Below are positions 1 through 5,336 of a stretch of 5,336 bases of DNA, one piece after another. The translations under genes were made by a program, and so were the position numbers. Source of the DNA: Calditrichota bacterium (GTDB taxonomy: Bacteria; Zhuqueibacterota; Zhuqueibacteria; Residuimicrobiales; Krinioviventaceae); the NCBI GenBank assembly GCA_003818595.1, contig RPQV01000288.1:1-5336 (forward strand). Direction: 5' to 3'. The notes beneath the pieces are model-generated. The model did not search any database. It was given only the letters and a program-made list of their open reading frames with translations, and was not told the DNA's origin. Positions within the stretch are counted from its first letter, which is position 1; each line of letters starts with the position of its first letter.

Positions 1-956
1 GAATTATAGAGCCCCATCTGCATCAATATCACCATCTCGGCGACGGTTCGACCATCACCGACAATCTGGTCTACAATCCTCAGCTCAAACCGTATGAATC
101 GGATGGTCGTTCCAGCGGAACGCCGGATGATCGATGGGCATTCACCAACAAGTCGACCATGAGCAACTACAGCTCAATTGCTGCTTTGGCAGCCGCCGGT
201 CGGGCTCTGCGCAGATATCATCAGGTTCTGGCTGATGAATGTCTGGAAACTGCGATGAATGCATGGGTCGAGGAGCATCGGCAACCGCCGACGGAAAATC
301 GACGGGGCTTTATGTTCGGCACCGGCGCAGAGATGGAGGCAGCGTTACAACTCTTCATTTCCACCCATAACTCCCAGTATGCCGACAGGTTGCAGGAGCT
401 GTTATGGCCGACGCTGGAGCGGGCGAGTCAATGGAGCATCAAGGCAGCGGTCAGGGCGGTCCCGTTCATGGATGCCGCATTTAAGGAAAAACTGCGTCCC
501 TACGTGGTCAAGCACAAAGCGGCGAATGATGATTTGATCAAACAGAATCCGTTTGGCGTACCGATCACGACCGGAGGATGGGCGGGCAATGGCACGATCA
601 TCGGCTGGGGGGTGACCAATTACCTCCTGCATCAGGCGTTTCCGGAAATCATCGGCCCCGAATATGCGCACCGTGCGCTCGATTATATCTATGGGTGCCA
701 TCCCAGCTCGAATATATCTTTTGTGTCGGGGGTGGGGGTAAATTCTAAAAAAGTCGCTTATGGCGGCAATCGCGCCGACTTGACGTTTATCGCCGGTGGC
801 GTGGTTCCGGGAATCCTGGTGCTCAAGCCCGACTTTCCCGAGAATAAAGAGGACTGGCCGTTTTTGTGGGGGGAGAATGAATATGTGATCGACATTTGCG
901 CCGAGTACATATTCCTGGCCAATGCGGTTGCTGCTTTAAGAGAACAGCAAGATTGA
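1..956 (+). CDS. Glycoside hydrolase family 9-like protein, C-terminal part (5' end outside window)
   Basis: The frame is open from base 3 with no stop, so the gene begins left of the window; the ATG at 159 is internal, because the codons before it read as family-like protein (H-H-L-G-D-G-S-T-I-T-D-N). GH9 enzymes are inverting endo- or exo-beta-glucanases with an (alpha/alpha)6 barrel. Visible support is the C-terminal block: a Y-I-Y-G-C-H-P segment, then S-F-V-S-G-V-G, G-G-N-R-A-D, G-G-V-V-P-G and finally W-G-E-N-E-Y-V-I-D near the end. The second Glu of E-N-E (bases 879-881) is in the place of the GH9 catalytic acid in the usual N-E-x-x-I-D motif. The paired catalytic Asp residues expected near the N-terminus lie outside the window, as would any signal peptide. 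The usual substrate-binding His-Arg stretch is not obvious; G-G-N-R-A-D is there instead. The stop is TGA at 954-956, followed by a terminator at 972-995. Another (alpha/alpha)6-barrel glycosidase is the main alternative. Confidence 0.78.
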   Translation, partial: IIEPHLHQYHHLGDGSTITDNLVYNPQLKPYESDGRSSGTPDDRWAFTNKSTMSNYSSIAALAAAGRALRRYHQVLADECLETAMNAWVEEHRQPPTENRRGFMFGTGAEMEAALQLFISTHNSQYADRLQELLWPTLERASQWSIKAAVRAVPFMDAAFKEKLRPYVVKHKAANDDLIKQNPFGVPITTGGWAGNGTIIGWGVTNYLLHQAFPEIIGPEYAHRALDYIYGCHPSSNISFVSGVGVNSKKVAYGGNRADLTFIAGGVVPGILVLKPDFPENKEDWPFLWGENEYVIDICAEYIFLANAVAALREQQD

Positions 957-971
957 TCTGGATGTGTACAA

Positions 972-995
972 AGCCGCTTTGAGCGGCTGGTTTTT
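972..995 (+). terminator. Rho-independent terminator after the GH9-like gene
   Basis: A perfect 7-bp stem, AGCCGCT (972-978) and AGCGGCT (982-988), closes a 3-nt loop. Two G residues and five T residues (991-995) follow. It sits 15 bp after the GH9 stop codon and reads correctly for the plus strand. On the minus strand the matching tract is only three T residues, so it is probably weak or inactive in that direction. Confidence 0.82.
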
Positions 996-1023
996 CGAAT
1001 GGCTGATGGTTTATTCCACCTCA

Positions 1024-1040
1024 TCTGTATCTTATACAGA
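1024..1040. repeat. Short AT-rich perfect hairpin
   Basis: TCTGTAT (1024-1030) and ATACAGA (1034-1040) form a perfect 7-bp inverted repeat with a 3-nt loop. No T tract follows immediately on the plus strand (AACAATTT comes next), so it is a poor terminator. It could be a protein-binding palindrome, a secondary RNA-stabilising hairpin, or chance. It lies between the GH9 terminator and the repeat-rich stretch. Confidence 0.35.
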
Positions 1041-1052
1041 ACAATTTGGCGG

Positions 1053-1089
1053 TTCACGCAAAGCCGCCGAGACGCAAAGGAACGCAAAG
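1053..1089 (+). repeat. Left inverted arm built of 'ACGCAAAG' octamers
   Basis: The arm begins TTC and contains ACGCAAAG at 1056-1063, a degenerate unit CCGCCGAG at 1064-1071, ACGCAAAG at 1072-1079, a GA spacer, and ACGCAAAG at 1082-1089. It is the inverted partner of 1206-1234: removing the one octamer at 1064-1071 leaves 29 positions of which 28 match, and the odd one would be a G-U pair in RNA. The degenerate unit also lets GGCGG (1048-1052) pair with CCGCC (1064-1068) in a local hairpin. Short CGCAAAG-type repeats of this kind are, from memory, common between genes in several environmental bacterial phyla; their function is unknown to me. Confidence 0.75.
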
Positions 1090-1098
1090 GTGTGAGGA

Positions 1099-1166
1099 GG
1101 TTGATAGGTGATGAGGTAATGAGGTGAGAAGGTGATGAGGTGAGAAGGTGATGAGGTAATGAGGTG
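1099..1166 (+). repeat. Degenerate 8-bp tandem array, unit GGTGATGA
   Basis: Eight full octamers and a half unit run without a gap: GGTTGATA, GGTGATGA, GGTAATGA, GGTGAGAA, GGTGATGA, GGTGAGAA, GGTGATGA, GGTAATGA, GGTG. The GGT at the start of each unit is invariant and positions 4 to 8 vary, always as purine or T. The segment 1106-1126 recurs exactly at 1146-1166, giving a 40-bp (five-unit) higher-order repeat. The array lies between the 3' ends of two convergent genes and inside the pair of inverted arms. A long minus-strand open frame runs through it but reads as low-complexity Ser/Pro/Leu-rich peptide and is not a gene. Confidence 0.9.
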
Positions 1167-1205
1167 TATGTAAAAGTCACATTTTGTATATAGGAGAATT
1201 TAAAT

Positions 1206-1234
1206 CTTTGCGTTCTTTTGCGTCTTTGCGTGAA
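1206..1234 (-). repeat. Right inverted arm built of 'ACGCAAAG' octamers
   Basis: On the minus strand this reads TTC, ACGCAAAG, ACGCAAAA, GA, ACGCAAAG, the same order as the left arm at 1053-1089 but lacking its degenerate octamer. The two arms are 116 bp apart and enclose the GGTGATGA array. No direct target duplication or transposase gene is visible around them. From here to 1288 I see no further structure: it is AT-rich sequence leading to the end of the isomerase-like gene, without a convincing minus-strand terminator. Confidence 0.75.
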
Positions 1235-1288
1235 TAGGGCATCATAGTATTTTGGGGAATCGGAATTTTATTCAGCTACCATGTATTC

Positions 1289-2188
1289 TCATGAGATGCT
1301 TTTGACCCACTCACTCACGGCGATCCTGGCTTTGCGCGCGGCGGTCACTAAATGCGGCAGATCTCCGTCCTGCAGACACTCGATCACCAGGGGTCCTTGA
1401 TCAAATCCGCCCTCATGCAGCGATTGCAGGACGCCGGGGAAATTGACCAACCCTTCCCCGGGGGTTACCATCACTTCTTTCGGGTGGAGATAGTCTTTGA
1501 CGCATATGCCGGTGACGATTCCATTGACGTGTTGAGCATCCTGCACCGGATCAAGTGCCCCGTCTGAGTAATAATAGATATTTCCCGGATCATACCACAG
1601 GCGAAAAGCCGGATGGTTAATGCGTTGAATCAGTTCGCGGCATTGAGTTCCGGTGGCATTCAGACCGCCATGGGGTTTGAGCACCATTTTAAGTTCCAAT
1701 GCTACGGCGTGATCGCAACAATCGGATACCGCCGCATAATAATTATCCAAAATTTGCGCATCTCCGGTTCCTCCTAATATCAACGTATACCCATTACAGG
1801 CGGCGACGTTGTCAAGCAGCTTTTTGAGGCCGTCAACAGCAGCTCTGCGCGATATCTCGGCATTAAAATCTCCGCCGTAAATGGCAACGACCTTGAGGCC
1901 ATGATCCTGCGCCAAGCGACTGATACGCTGCGCTTTTTTCTTCGGCGTTCGTATCGATATCACCAGCCCTTCGCGCGATCGCGTCGTCATCAATCCGACG
2001 TATTGGAAACCGGCTTCTGCAATGGACGAGAATGCGGTCTCCAGTTCGAAATTCGCCCACGGTCTGGTAAAGATTCCAATCGGATAACGAATGTCTCCGC
2101 TGGTCTCAGCGGCTAAAGGCCGGAAATGAAGTAGGGCAGCGCCAGCGGCGGCGTTGAGGGATTGTTTGAGGAATTGACGTCGGTTCAT
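1289..2188 (-). CDS. Tat-exported TIM-barrel protein, sugar phosphate isomerase/epimerase superfamily
   Basis: The product has 299 residues. It opens with a twin-arginine signal, M-N-R-R-Q-F-L-K (Arg3-Arg4), a hydrophobic Ala-rich stretch at 11-20 and a likely cleavage site near Ala27, so it is probably periplasmic. The rest fits the xylose isomerase-like TIM barrel (AP endonuclease 2 family): A-E-A-G-F-Q-Y-V-G near 57-65, L-K-P-H-G-G at 170-175, W-Y-D-P-G-N at 198-203, V-K-D-Y at 230-233 and V-I-E-C at 268-271. Substrate and reaction cannot be read from sequence. Two residues usually occupied by metal ligands appear changed: Lys171 where the family commonly has Glu, and Cys229 where a His is common; Asp200 and Glu270 remain. 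ATG at 2188 is chosen because it places the twin arginines right after the start and has GGAG upstream; a TTG at 2218 in the same frame lies inside the repeat array. It is the last of three same-strand genes, 88 bp after the GH43-type gene. Confidence 0.85.
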   Translation of the reverse strand: MNRRQFLKQSLNAAAGAALLHFRPLAAETSGDIRYPIGIFTRPWANFELETAFSSIAEAGFQYVGLMTTRSREGLVISIRTPKKKAQRISRLAQDHGLKVVAIYGGDFNAEISRRAAVDGLKKLLDNVAACNGYTLILGGTGDAQILDNYYAAVSDCCDHAVALELKMVLKPHGGLNATGTQCRELIQRINHPAFRLWYDPGNIYYYSDGALDPVQDAQHVNGIVTGICVKDYLHPKEVMVTPGEGLVNFPGVLQSLHEGGFDQGPLVIECLQDGDLPHLVTAARKARIAVSEWVKSIS

Positions 2189-2193
2189 AAGGG

Positions 2194-2197
2194 CTCC
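2194..2197 (-). promoter_or_regulatory. Ribosome binding site of the TIM-barrel gene
   Basis: GGAG on the minus strand lies 5 nt before the ATG at 2188. It decides the start over the in-frame TTG at 2218. It is at the edge of the octamer array and may itself sit in a decayed repeat unit (inference). Confidence 0.6.
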
Positions 2198-2202
2198 AAA
2201 AG

Positions 2203-2290
2203 GGTCTGAAGGTTTCAAGGTCTGAAGGTCTCAAGGTCTGAAGGTCAAAAGGTTTCAAGGTCTGAAGGTCTCAAGGTCAAAAGGTTGAAA
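2203..2290 (+). repeat. Degenerate 8-bp tandem array, unit GGTCTGAA
   Basis: Eleven octamers follow each other without a gap. In plus-strand order they are GGTCTGAA, GGTTTCAA, GGTCTGAA, GGTCTCAA, GGTCTGAA, GGTCAAAA, GGTTTCAA, GGTCTGAA, GGTCTCAA, GGTCAAAA and GGTTGAAA. GGT opens every unit and AA closes every unit; the middle three bases vary. A 30-bp exact repeat, 2209-2238 and 2249-2278, gives a 40-bp higher-order period. The array fills most of the space between the GH43-type gene and the TIM-barrel gene and runs into the last codons of the former. It lacks the spacer structure of a CRISPR and has no clear inverted symmetry. Confidence 0.93.
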
Positions 2291-4004
2291 TTGCTGTGCC
2301 TTTGGTCAATCCGGATTTATTCCAGACGTCGATGGTGAAATAGTAGGGCACGGCGCTGTTGAGGCTGTTGATTTTGATTTCATGATGATCAAACACCTGA
2401 AAATGATGAAACAACCGATCGGGCGCGGTGCCGTAACGGACAACATAGCCGATCCCATCGCTCGCCGGCGTCCAGGAAATTTTGACCTGGCGGGGATCGT
2501 GGGCATCTCGTTGAGCCAGGAGCTGGGTGACGGGTGCAGGTGCTGCGCCGTTTGCCTTGCCAAAAATGCGCAGGCCGCTCAAGGCGAATTTCCCGGCAGC
2601 GGGAGTGGATACGTTCTCTATCCTGATAAATCTGGCGTTTTCCGTTCGATCGAGTTCGACATAATCGTGAGGTACATCCTGATGATTGTTGCGCTTGTCG
2701 ACGATCTCGCGCCATTCATTTCCATCATCAGATGCTGAAATCAAATATTGATGACACAATTTGAGTGAGTTGTCAAAAATTCGGGTATTCTGATCAGCGA
2801 AATTAATTTGCAGGGCATTGACAGCACAATTCTCCTCCAGGTCAATCATCAGCCACTCTCCGGCATCACCAGTTTGTGCACTCCACCAGGTGCGGATTTC
2901 TTCGTCCACCGCATTCTGCGTCGGGAATTCCTCGATAGTGGAAGAGGCCTTCACCGGGCAATGATACGACAGCAGCATCCAGCCCCGTAAGTTATCCTGT
3001 TCCGGTCGGTCGACGGCGCCGGGAATCTGTTGCGGCAGGTCGGCCAGATAGGTGTTGGTGAACATCTGTACTTCCGGGGTAAATCCAACGGGAAAGAGGC
3101 CAAGCCGTCTTTCAAAGACATGGTTTACCGAAATGACCATGGTGGCGATATGCCAATAATGCCCTTGTTTATCCTTGAACGTGCAGCTGTGGCCGGCGCC
3201 GGCGATAAAGCCGGAAGGTTTATAAGAAAAGGGATTATACTCGGCATATTGGAATGGACCGGTCGGAGAGTTGGAGGTGAAGACACCGTCGGCATAGGCT
3301 TTCCATTGAGTACCCGGGGCCGCGTATTGGAGATAATAAATACCATTATGTTTGGTCATCCACGGTCCTTCGACCCATGGGGCATAAATCACTTCTGAAC
3401 CCATGGCGCCGCCCAAATTATCGTCACCGAACACTTCCCATCCCCGTTGGAGGAAATCGGGACGGAAGCATTCGATTGATTGGCCGATCGTCTCAAAGGT
3501 TTCGGCATTCAGCTCCTGAACGTCAATCGGTCCGTTGTTTGAACAGCCGCTGTACATATATAGGCGACCATCATCGTCGAGAAAGAGCGCCGGGTCCGGG
3601 TATTGTGGAATTTCAGCCGCTTTATACCAGGAACCTTCAGCCGGATTATCGCTGGTGAAAACGGCGCCCGTATTAAAGGCGGTGAAATAGAGTTTGTTTT
3701 TGATTTCGATCACGGCAGGCGCGTAATCTTCAAGGGGGAGGCCAACAGGTTTAATCGGTCGCCAGTTCACCAGATCATCGCTTATCCAATAGCCGCCGGA
3801 TTTGGAGGCGAACAGGTAATATTGGTCCTTGAACAACACGATCACCGGATCAGCGGCTTCTCGACGGCTGGGTTCATCGAGTTGAAAACGGTAATTCAGG
3901 TTGAGTGGATTACAAAATGAGGTCATAGTCGGTTTTCCGAATGAATGCCCGACAAACAAAACCCAAAAGCCTATGAGTCCTGTCAAACACAGATGCGTCT
4001 TCAT
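2277..4004 (-). CDS. Secreted GH43-type glycoside hydrolase with discoidin (CBM32-like) and Fn3-like modules
   Basis: The product has 575 residues. Residues 1-23 look like a Sec signal peptide (Lys2, hydrophobic 5-19), so it is exported. Residues of about 28-325 match a GH43 five-bladed propeller: A-D-P-V-I-V (Asp52, base), Y-P-D-P (Asp137, pKa modulator), V-E-G-P-W-M (Glu212, acid) and G-A-G-H-S (His272, the usual central His). All three catalytic carboxylates are present. GH43 enzymes mostly hydrolyse arabinose- or xylose-containing polysaccharide; the exact substrate cannot be told. About 343-483 is an F5/8-type discoidin module (A-S-S-T near 353, W-L-M-I-D-L near 384, F-I-R-I-E-N near 459), typically sugar-binding. 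About 487-575 resembles a fibronectin type III module (V-K-I-S-W-T-P-A at 507-514). The start has AGAGGG 5 nt upstream. malQ ends 55 bp upstream with no terminator between. The final codons Ser-Thr-Phe-stop lie within the octamer array, so the C-terminus may have been altered by the repeat. Confidence 0.88.
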   Translation of the reverse strand: MKTHLCLTGLIGFWVLFVGHSFGKPTMTSFCNPLNLNYRFQLDEPSRREAADPVIVLFKDQYYLFASKSGGYWISDDLVNWRPIKPVGLPLEDYAPAVIEIKNKLYFTAFNTGAVFTSDNPAEGSWYKAAEIPQYPDPALFLDDDGRLYMYSGCSNNGPIDVQELNAETFETIGQSIECFRPDFLQRGWEVFGDDNLGGAMGSEVIYAPWVEGPWMTKHNGIYYLQYAAPGTQWKAYADGVFTSNSPTGPFQYAEYNPFSYKPSGFIAGAGHSCTFKDKQGHYWHIATMVISVNHVFERRLGLFPVGFTPEVQMFTNTYLADLPQQIPGAVDRPEQDNLRGWMLLSYHCPVKASSTIEEFPTQNAVDEEIRTWWSAQTGDAGEWLMIDLEENCAVNALQINFADQNTRIFDNSLKLCHQYLISASDDGNEWREIVDKRNNHQDVPHDYVELDRTENARFIRIENVSTPAAGKFALSGLRIFGKANGAAPAPVTQLLAQRDAHDPRQVKISWTPASDGIGYVVRYGTAPDRLFHHFQVFDHHEIKINSLNSAVPYYFTIDVWNKSGLTKGTAISTF

Positions 4005-4009
4005 TATAA

Positions 4010-4015
4010 CCCTCT
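4010..4015 (-). promoter_or_regulatory. Ribosome binding site of the GH43-type gene
   Basis: AGAGGG on the minus strand lies 5 nt before the ATG at 4004, and the reading frame then gives a proper signal peptide. The rest of the 55-bp gap back to the malQ stop is AT-rich with no convincing promoter or terminator, which fits read-through from malQ. Confidence 0.65.
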
Positions 4016-4059
4016 TTAAAGTTATGTCTGTCAGTGATTATTAAAATTACTCATCAAGT

Positions 4060-5336
4060 TCATGCGCGTTTATTTTGTGTCGTCAATTGCGACAACCTGA
4101 GCAACTCCGACTCCTGCAATTGGTTGGGCAGGAGACGCCATTCCCAATTGCCCTCTTCAGTGCCGGGGGTGTTCATGCGCGCGCGTTCATCCAACTGGAG
4201 AATATCCTGCGCTGGGAATATGGCGACGTGTGCACGAGAGGCGAGCGCCAATTCGATAAGGCTCCAGGTGATGTTCATTTCATTGATTTCCTTCTGCAGA
4301 TAAACACCCAAATTCCATCGGTCGGTGTCGGTCGCATTTATGCGATACCATCCTTTTGTGGTGTTATTATCATGAGTTCCGGTATAAACGACGGCATTTT
4401 CAGGATAGCGATGGGGCAGATAAACATTGTTTTCGAGGCTGTCGCCAAATGCAAACTGTAGTACTTTCATGCCCGGAAGCTGATAGCGATTCAGTTTTTC
4501 TTTTACATCATCGGTGATCAATCCCAAATCCTCGGCAATGACATTAAATTGTGGACAGGCCTTCTGCATTGCGGGAACGAATTCATCGATCGGCGCCTCG
4601 ACCCATTGACCGTTAATGGCGGTCTCTTCCTCGGCCGGTACCTGCCAAAAAGCGACTAGTCCCCGAAAATGGTCAATGCGCACAATGTCAAAGAGCGTCA
4701 GATTGCGACGCAGGCGTTCGATCCACCAGGAAAAATGTTCAGCGCGTAATTCTTCCCAGTTGTAAAGCGGATTTCCCCAACGCTGACCCGTGGCGCTGAA
4801 ATAATCGGGCGGAACCCCGGCCACCACATAAGGCTCTTTGTTTTCATCAAGTTTGAAAAGGTGCGGAAAACTCCAGACGTCGACGCTTCCCAAGTCGACA
4901 TAAATGGGAAGGTCGCCGATGATTCGTATATTGCGGGCGGAACAATAGGCTTTCAATTCGGACCACTGTTTCTGCACCACGAATTGCTGAAATTTGAGCC
5001 TATCGATCTGCGATTTGAGGGATTGCGACAGGAGCCGTAGACTCTCTGGCGATCGGTCACGAATTTCGTTCGGCCATTGGTTCCACAATGCGCCCTGGTA
5101 TTTTTCTTTTAAAGCAATGAACAGCGCATAATCGTCCAGCCAGCTTTTATTTTCTGAACAAAACTGTGAATACTCTAGCGGCGGTTTTGCCAGGAATCGA
5201 GCACTTGCCGGCGCAAATAGAGCCGATTTATGACTGGACACCAGTTCATAGTCGACGCGTTCCTGCGGCAAAGCGGGATAATCGTCCAACTCTTTTTTCG
5301 TCAGCCAACCTTCTTGAAACAGCTGTTCCGGGCTGA
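4060..5336 (-). CDS. malQ: 4-alpha-glucanotransferase (amylomaltase, GH77), N-terminus outside window
   Basis: MalQ moves alpha-1,4-glucan segments between maltodextrins and releases glucose; it works in the cytoplasm in maltodextrin or glycogen metabolism. About 425 codons are visible of a family length near 500, and the frame stays open to the right edge: the codons just inside read S-P-E-Q-L-F-Q-E-G-W-L-T-K-K-E-L, the usual MalQ sequence before the D-Y segment. The TTG at 5289 is therefore internal. Family motifs in order: I-G-D-L-P-I-Y-V (bases about 4920-4895), the P-P-D-Y-F-S-A-T-G-Q-R-W-G-N-P loop, R-I-D-H-F-R-G with the nucleophile Asp (4672-4674), I-A-E-D-L-G with the acid/base Glu (4531-4533), and G-T-H-D-N-N-T with the third catalytic Asp (4369-4371). 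The C-terminal N-T-P-G-T block is complete and the stop is TGA at 4062-4060. All catalytic residues are present, so an active enzyme is expected. It is the first visible gene of the minus-strand group. Confidence 0.96.
   Translation of the reverse strand, partial: SPEQLFQEGWLTKKELDDYPALPQERVDYELVSSHKSALFAPASARFLAKPPLEYSQFCSENKSWLDDYALFIALKEKYQGALWNQWPNEIRDRSPESLRLLSQSLKSQIDRLKFQQFVVQKQWSELKAYCSARNIRIIGDLPIYVDLGSVDVWSFPHLFKLDENKEPYVVAGVPPDYFSATGQRWGNPLYNWEELRAEHFSWWIERLRRNLTLFDIVRIDHFRGLVAFWQVPAEEETAINGQWVEAPIDEFVPAMQKACPQFNVIAEDLGLITDDVKEKLNRYQLPGMKVLQFAFGDSLENNVYLPHRYPENAVVYTGTHDNNTTKGWYRINATDTDRWNLGVYLQKEINEMNITWSLIELALASRAHVAIFPAQDILQLDERARMNTPGTEEGNWEWRLLPNQLQESELLRLSQLTTQNKRA

Noticed and set aside
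159..161. ATG at 159 as the start of the GH9-like gene.
   Set aside because: The frame is open to base 3 and the upstream codons (including H-H-L-G-D-G-S-T-I-T-D-N) look like family sequence; there is no ribosome binding site before 159.
1024..1040. Hairpin as a second terminator of the GH9-like gene.
   Set aside because: The stem is AT-rich and no T tract follows directly; the hairpin at 972-995 already explains termination.
758..1180. A 140-codon minus-strand open frame across the intergenic repeat stretch.
   Set aside because: It overlaps the GH9 3' end and translates the octamer repeats into low-complexity Ser/Pro/Leu-rich peptide; there is no family signal.
2189..2218. TTG at 2218 as an earlier start of the TIM-barrel gene.
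   Set aside because: It lies in the repeat array, and it would put ten extra residues before the twin-arginine signal. The ATG at 2188 has GGAG at 5 nt spacing.
2203..2290. CRISPR array.
   Set aside because: The units are 8 bp, contiguous and degenerate; there are no 23-50 bp repeats separated by unique spacers, and no cas gene is present.
4003..4008. TATAAT on the minus strand as a -10 promoter box for the GH43-type gene.
   Set aside because: It overlaps the ATG start codon, so a transcript from it would begin inside the coding region; no matching -35 was seen at the right distance.
5287..5289. TTG at 5289 as the malQ start.
   Set aside because: Codons upstream to the window edge continue a normal MalQ sequence, and the protein would lack its conserved N-terminal part.

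Overview
The window holds four protein-coding genes, all concerned with carbohydrate breakdown, plus two repeat-rich intergenic stretches. Two secreted proteins with Sec- or Tat-type signals, multi-domain glycoside hydrolases with a discoidin-like and an Fn3-like module, and roughly balanced base composition suggest a free-living, polysaccharide-degrading Gram-negative bacterium, possibly from the Bacteroidota/FCB or KSB1-like lineages or another poorly cultivated phylum. That placement is inference only: no rRNA or other phylogenetic marker is present.

Layout. From the left edge to 956 (+) is the C-terminal part of a glycoside hydrolase family 9-like protein, cut by the window edge and followed by a good intrinsic terminator (972-995). 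The stretch 957-1288 has no gene. It holds a small hairpin and an octamer tandem array (1099-1166) bracketed by two inverted 'ACGCAAAG'-type arms (1053-1089 and 1206-1234). On the minus strand, reading right to left, are malQ (4-alpha-glucanotransferase, cut by the right edge), a secreted GH43-type hydrolase with discoidin and Fn3-like modules (start 4004), and a Tat-signal TIM-barrel protein of the sugar phosphate isomerase/epimerase superfamily (start 2188). The malQ-GH43 gap is 55 bp. The GH43-isomerase gap is 88 bp and is mostly a second octamer array (2203-2290). No terminator is visible between the three, so they may be co-transcribed. The GH9 gene converges on them.

How they may work together (inference): the GH9 and GH43 enzymes would act outside the cytoplasm on beta-glucan and arabinose/xylose-containing plant polysaccharide. 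The Tat-exported TIM-barrel protein would act in the periplasm on a sugar or sugar derivative. MalQ would handle alpha-1,4-glucan oligosaccharides in the cytoplasm. No transporter, SusC/SusD pair or regulator is in view.

The most unusual feature is not a gene. Three different degenerate repeat sequences in the two intergenic regions all have an 8-bp period; two share a GGT-first unit and an internal 40-bp higher-order repeat. One of them supplies the stop codon of the GH43 gene. I saw no CRISPR, tRNA, rRNA, insertion sequence or defence system.
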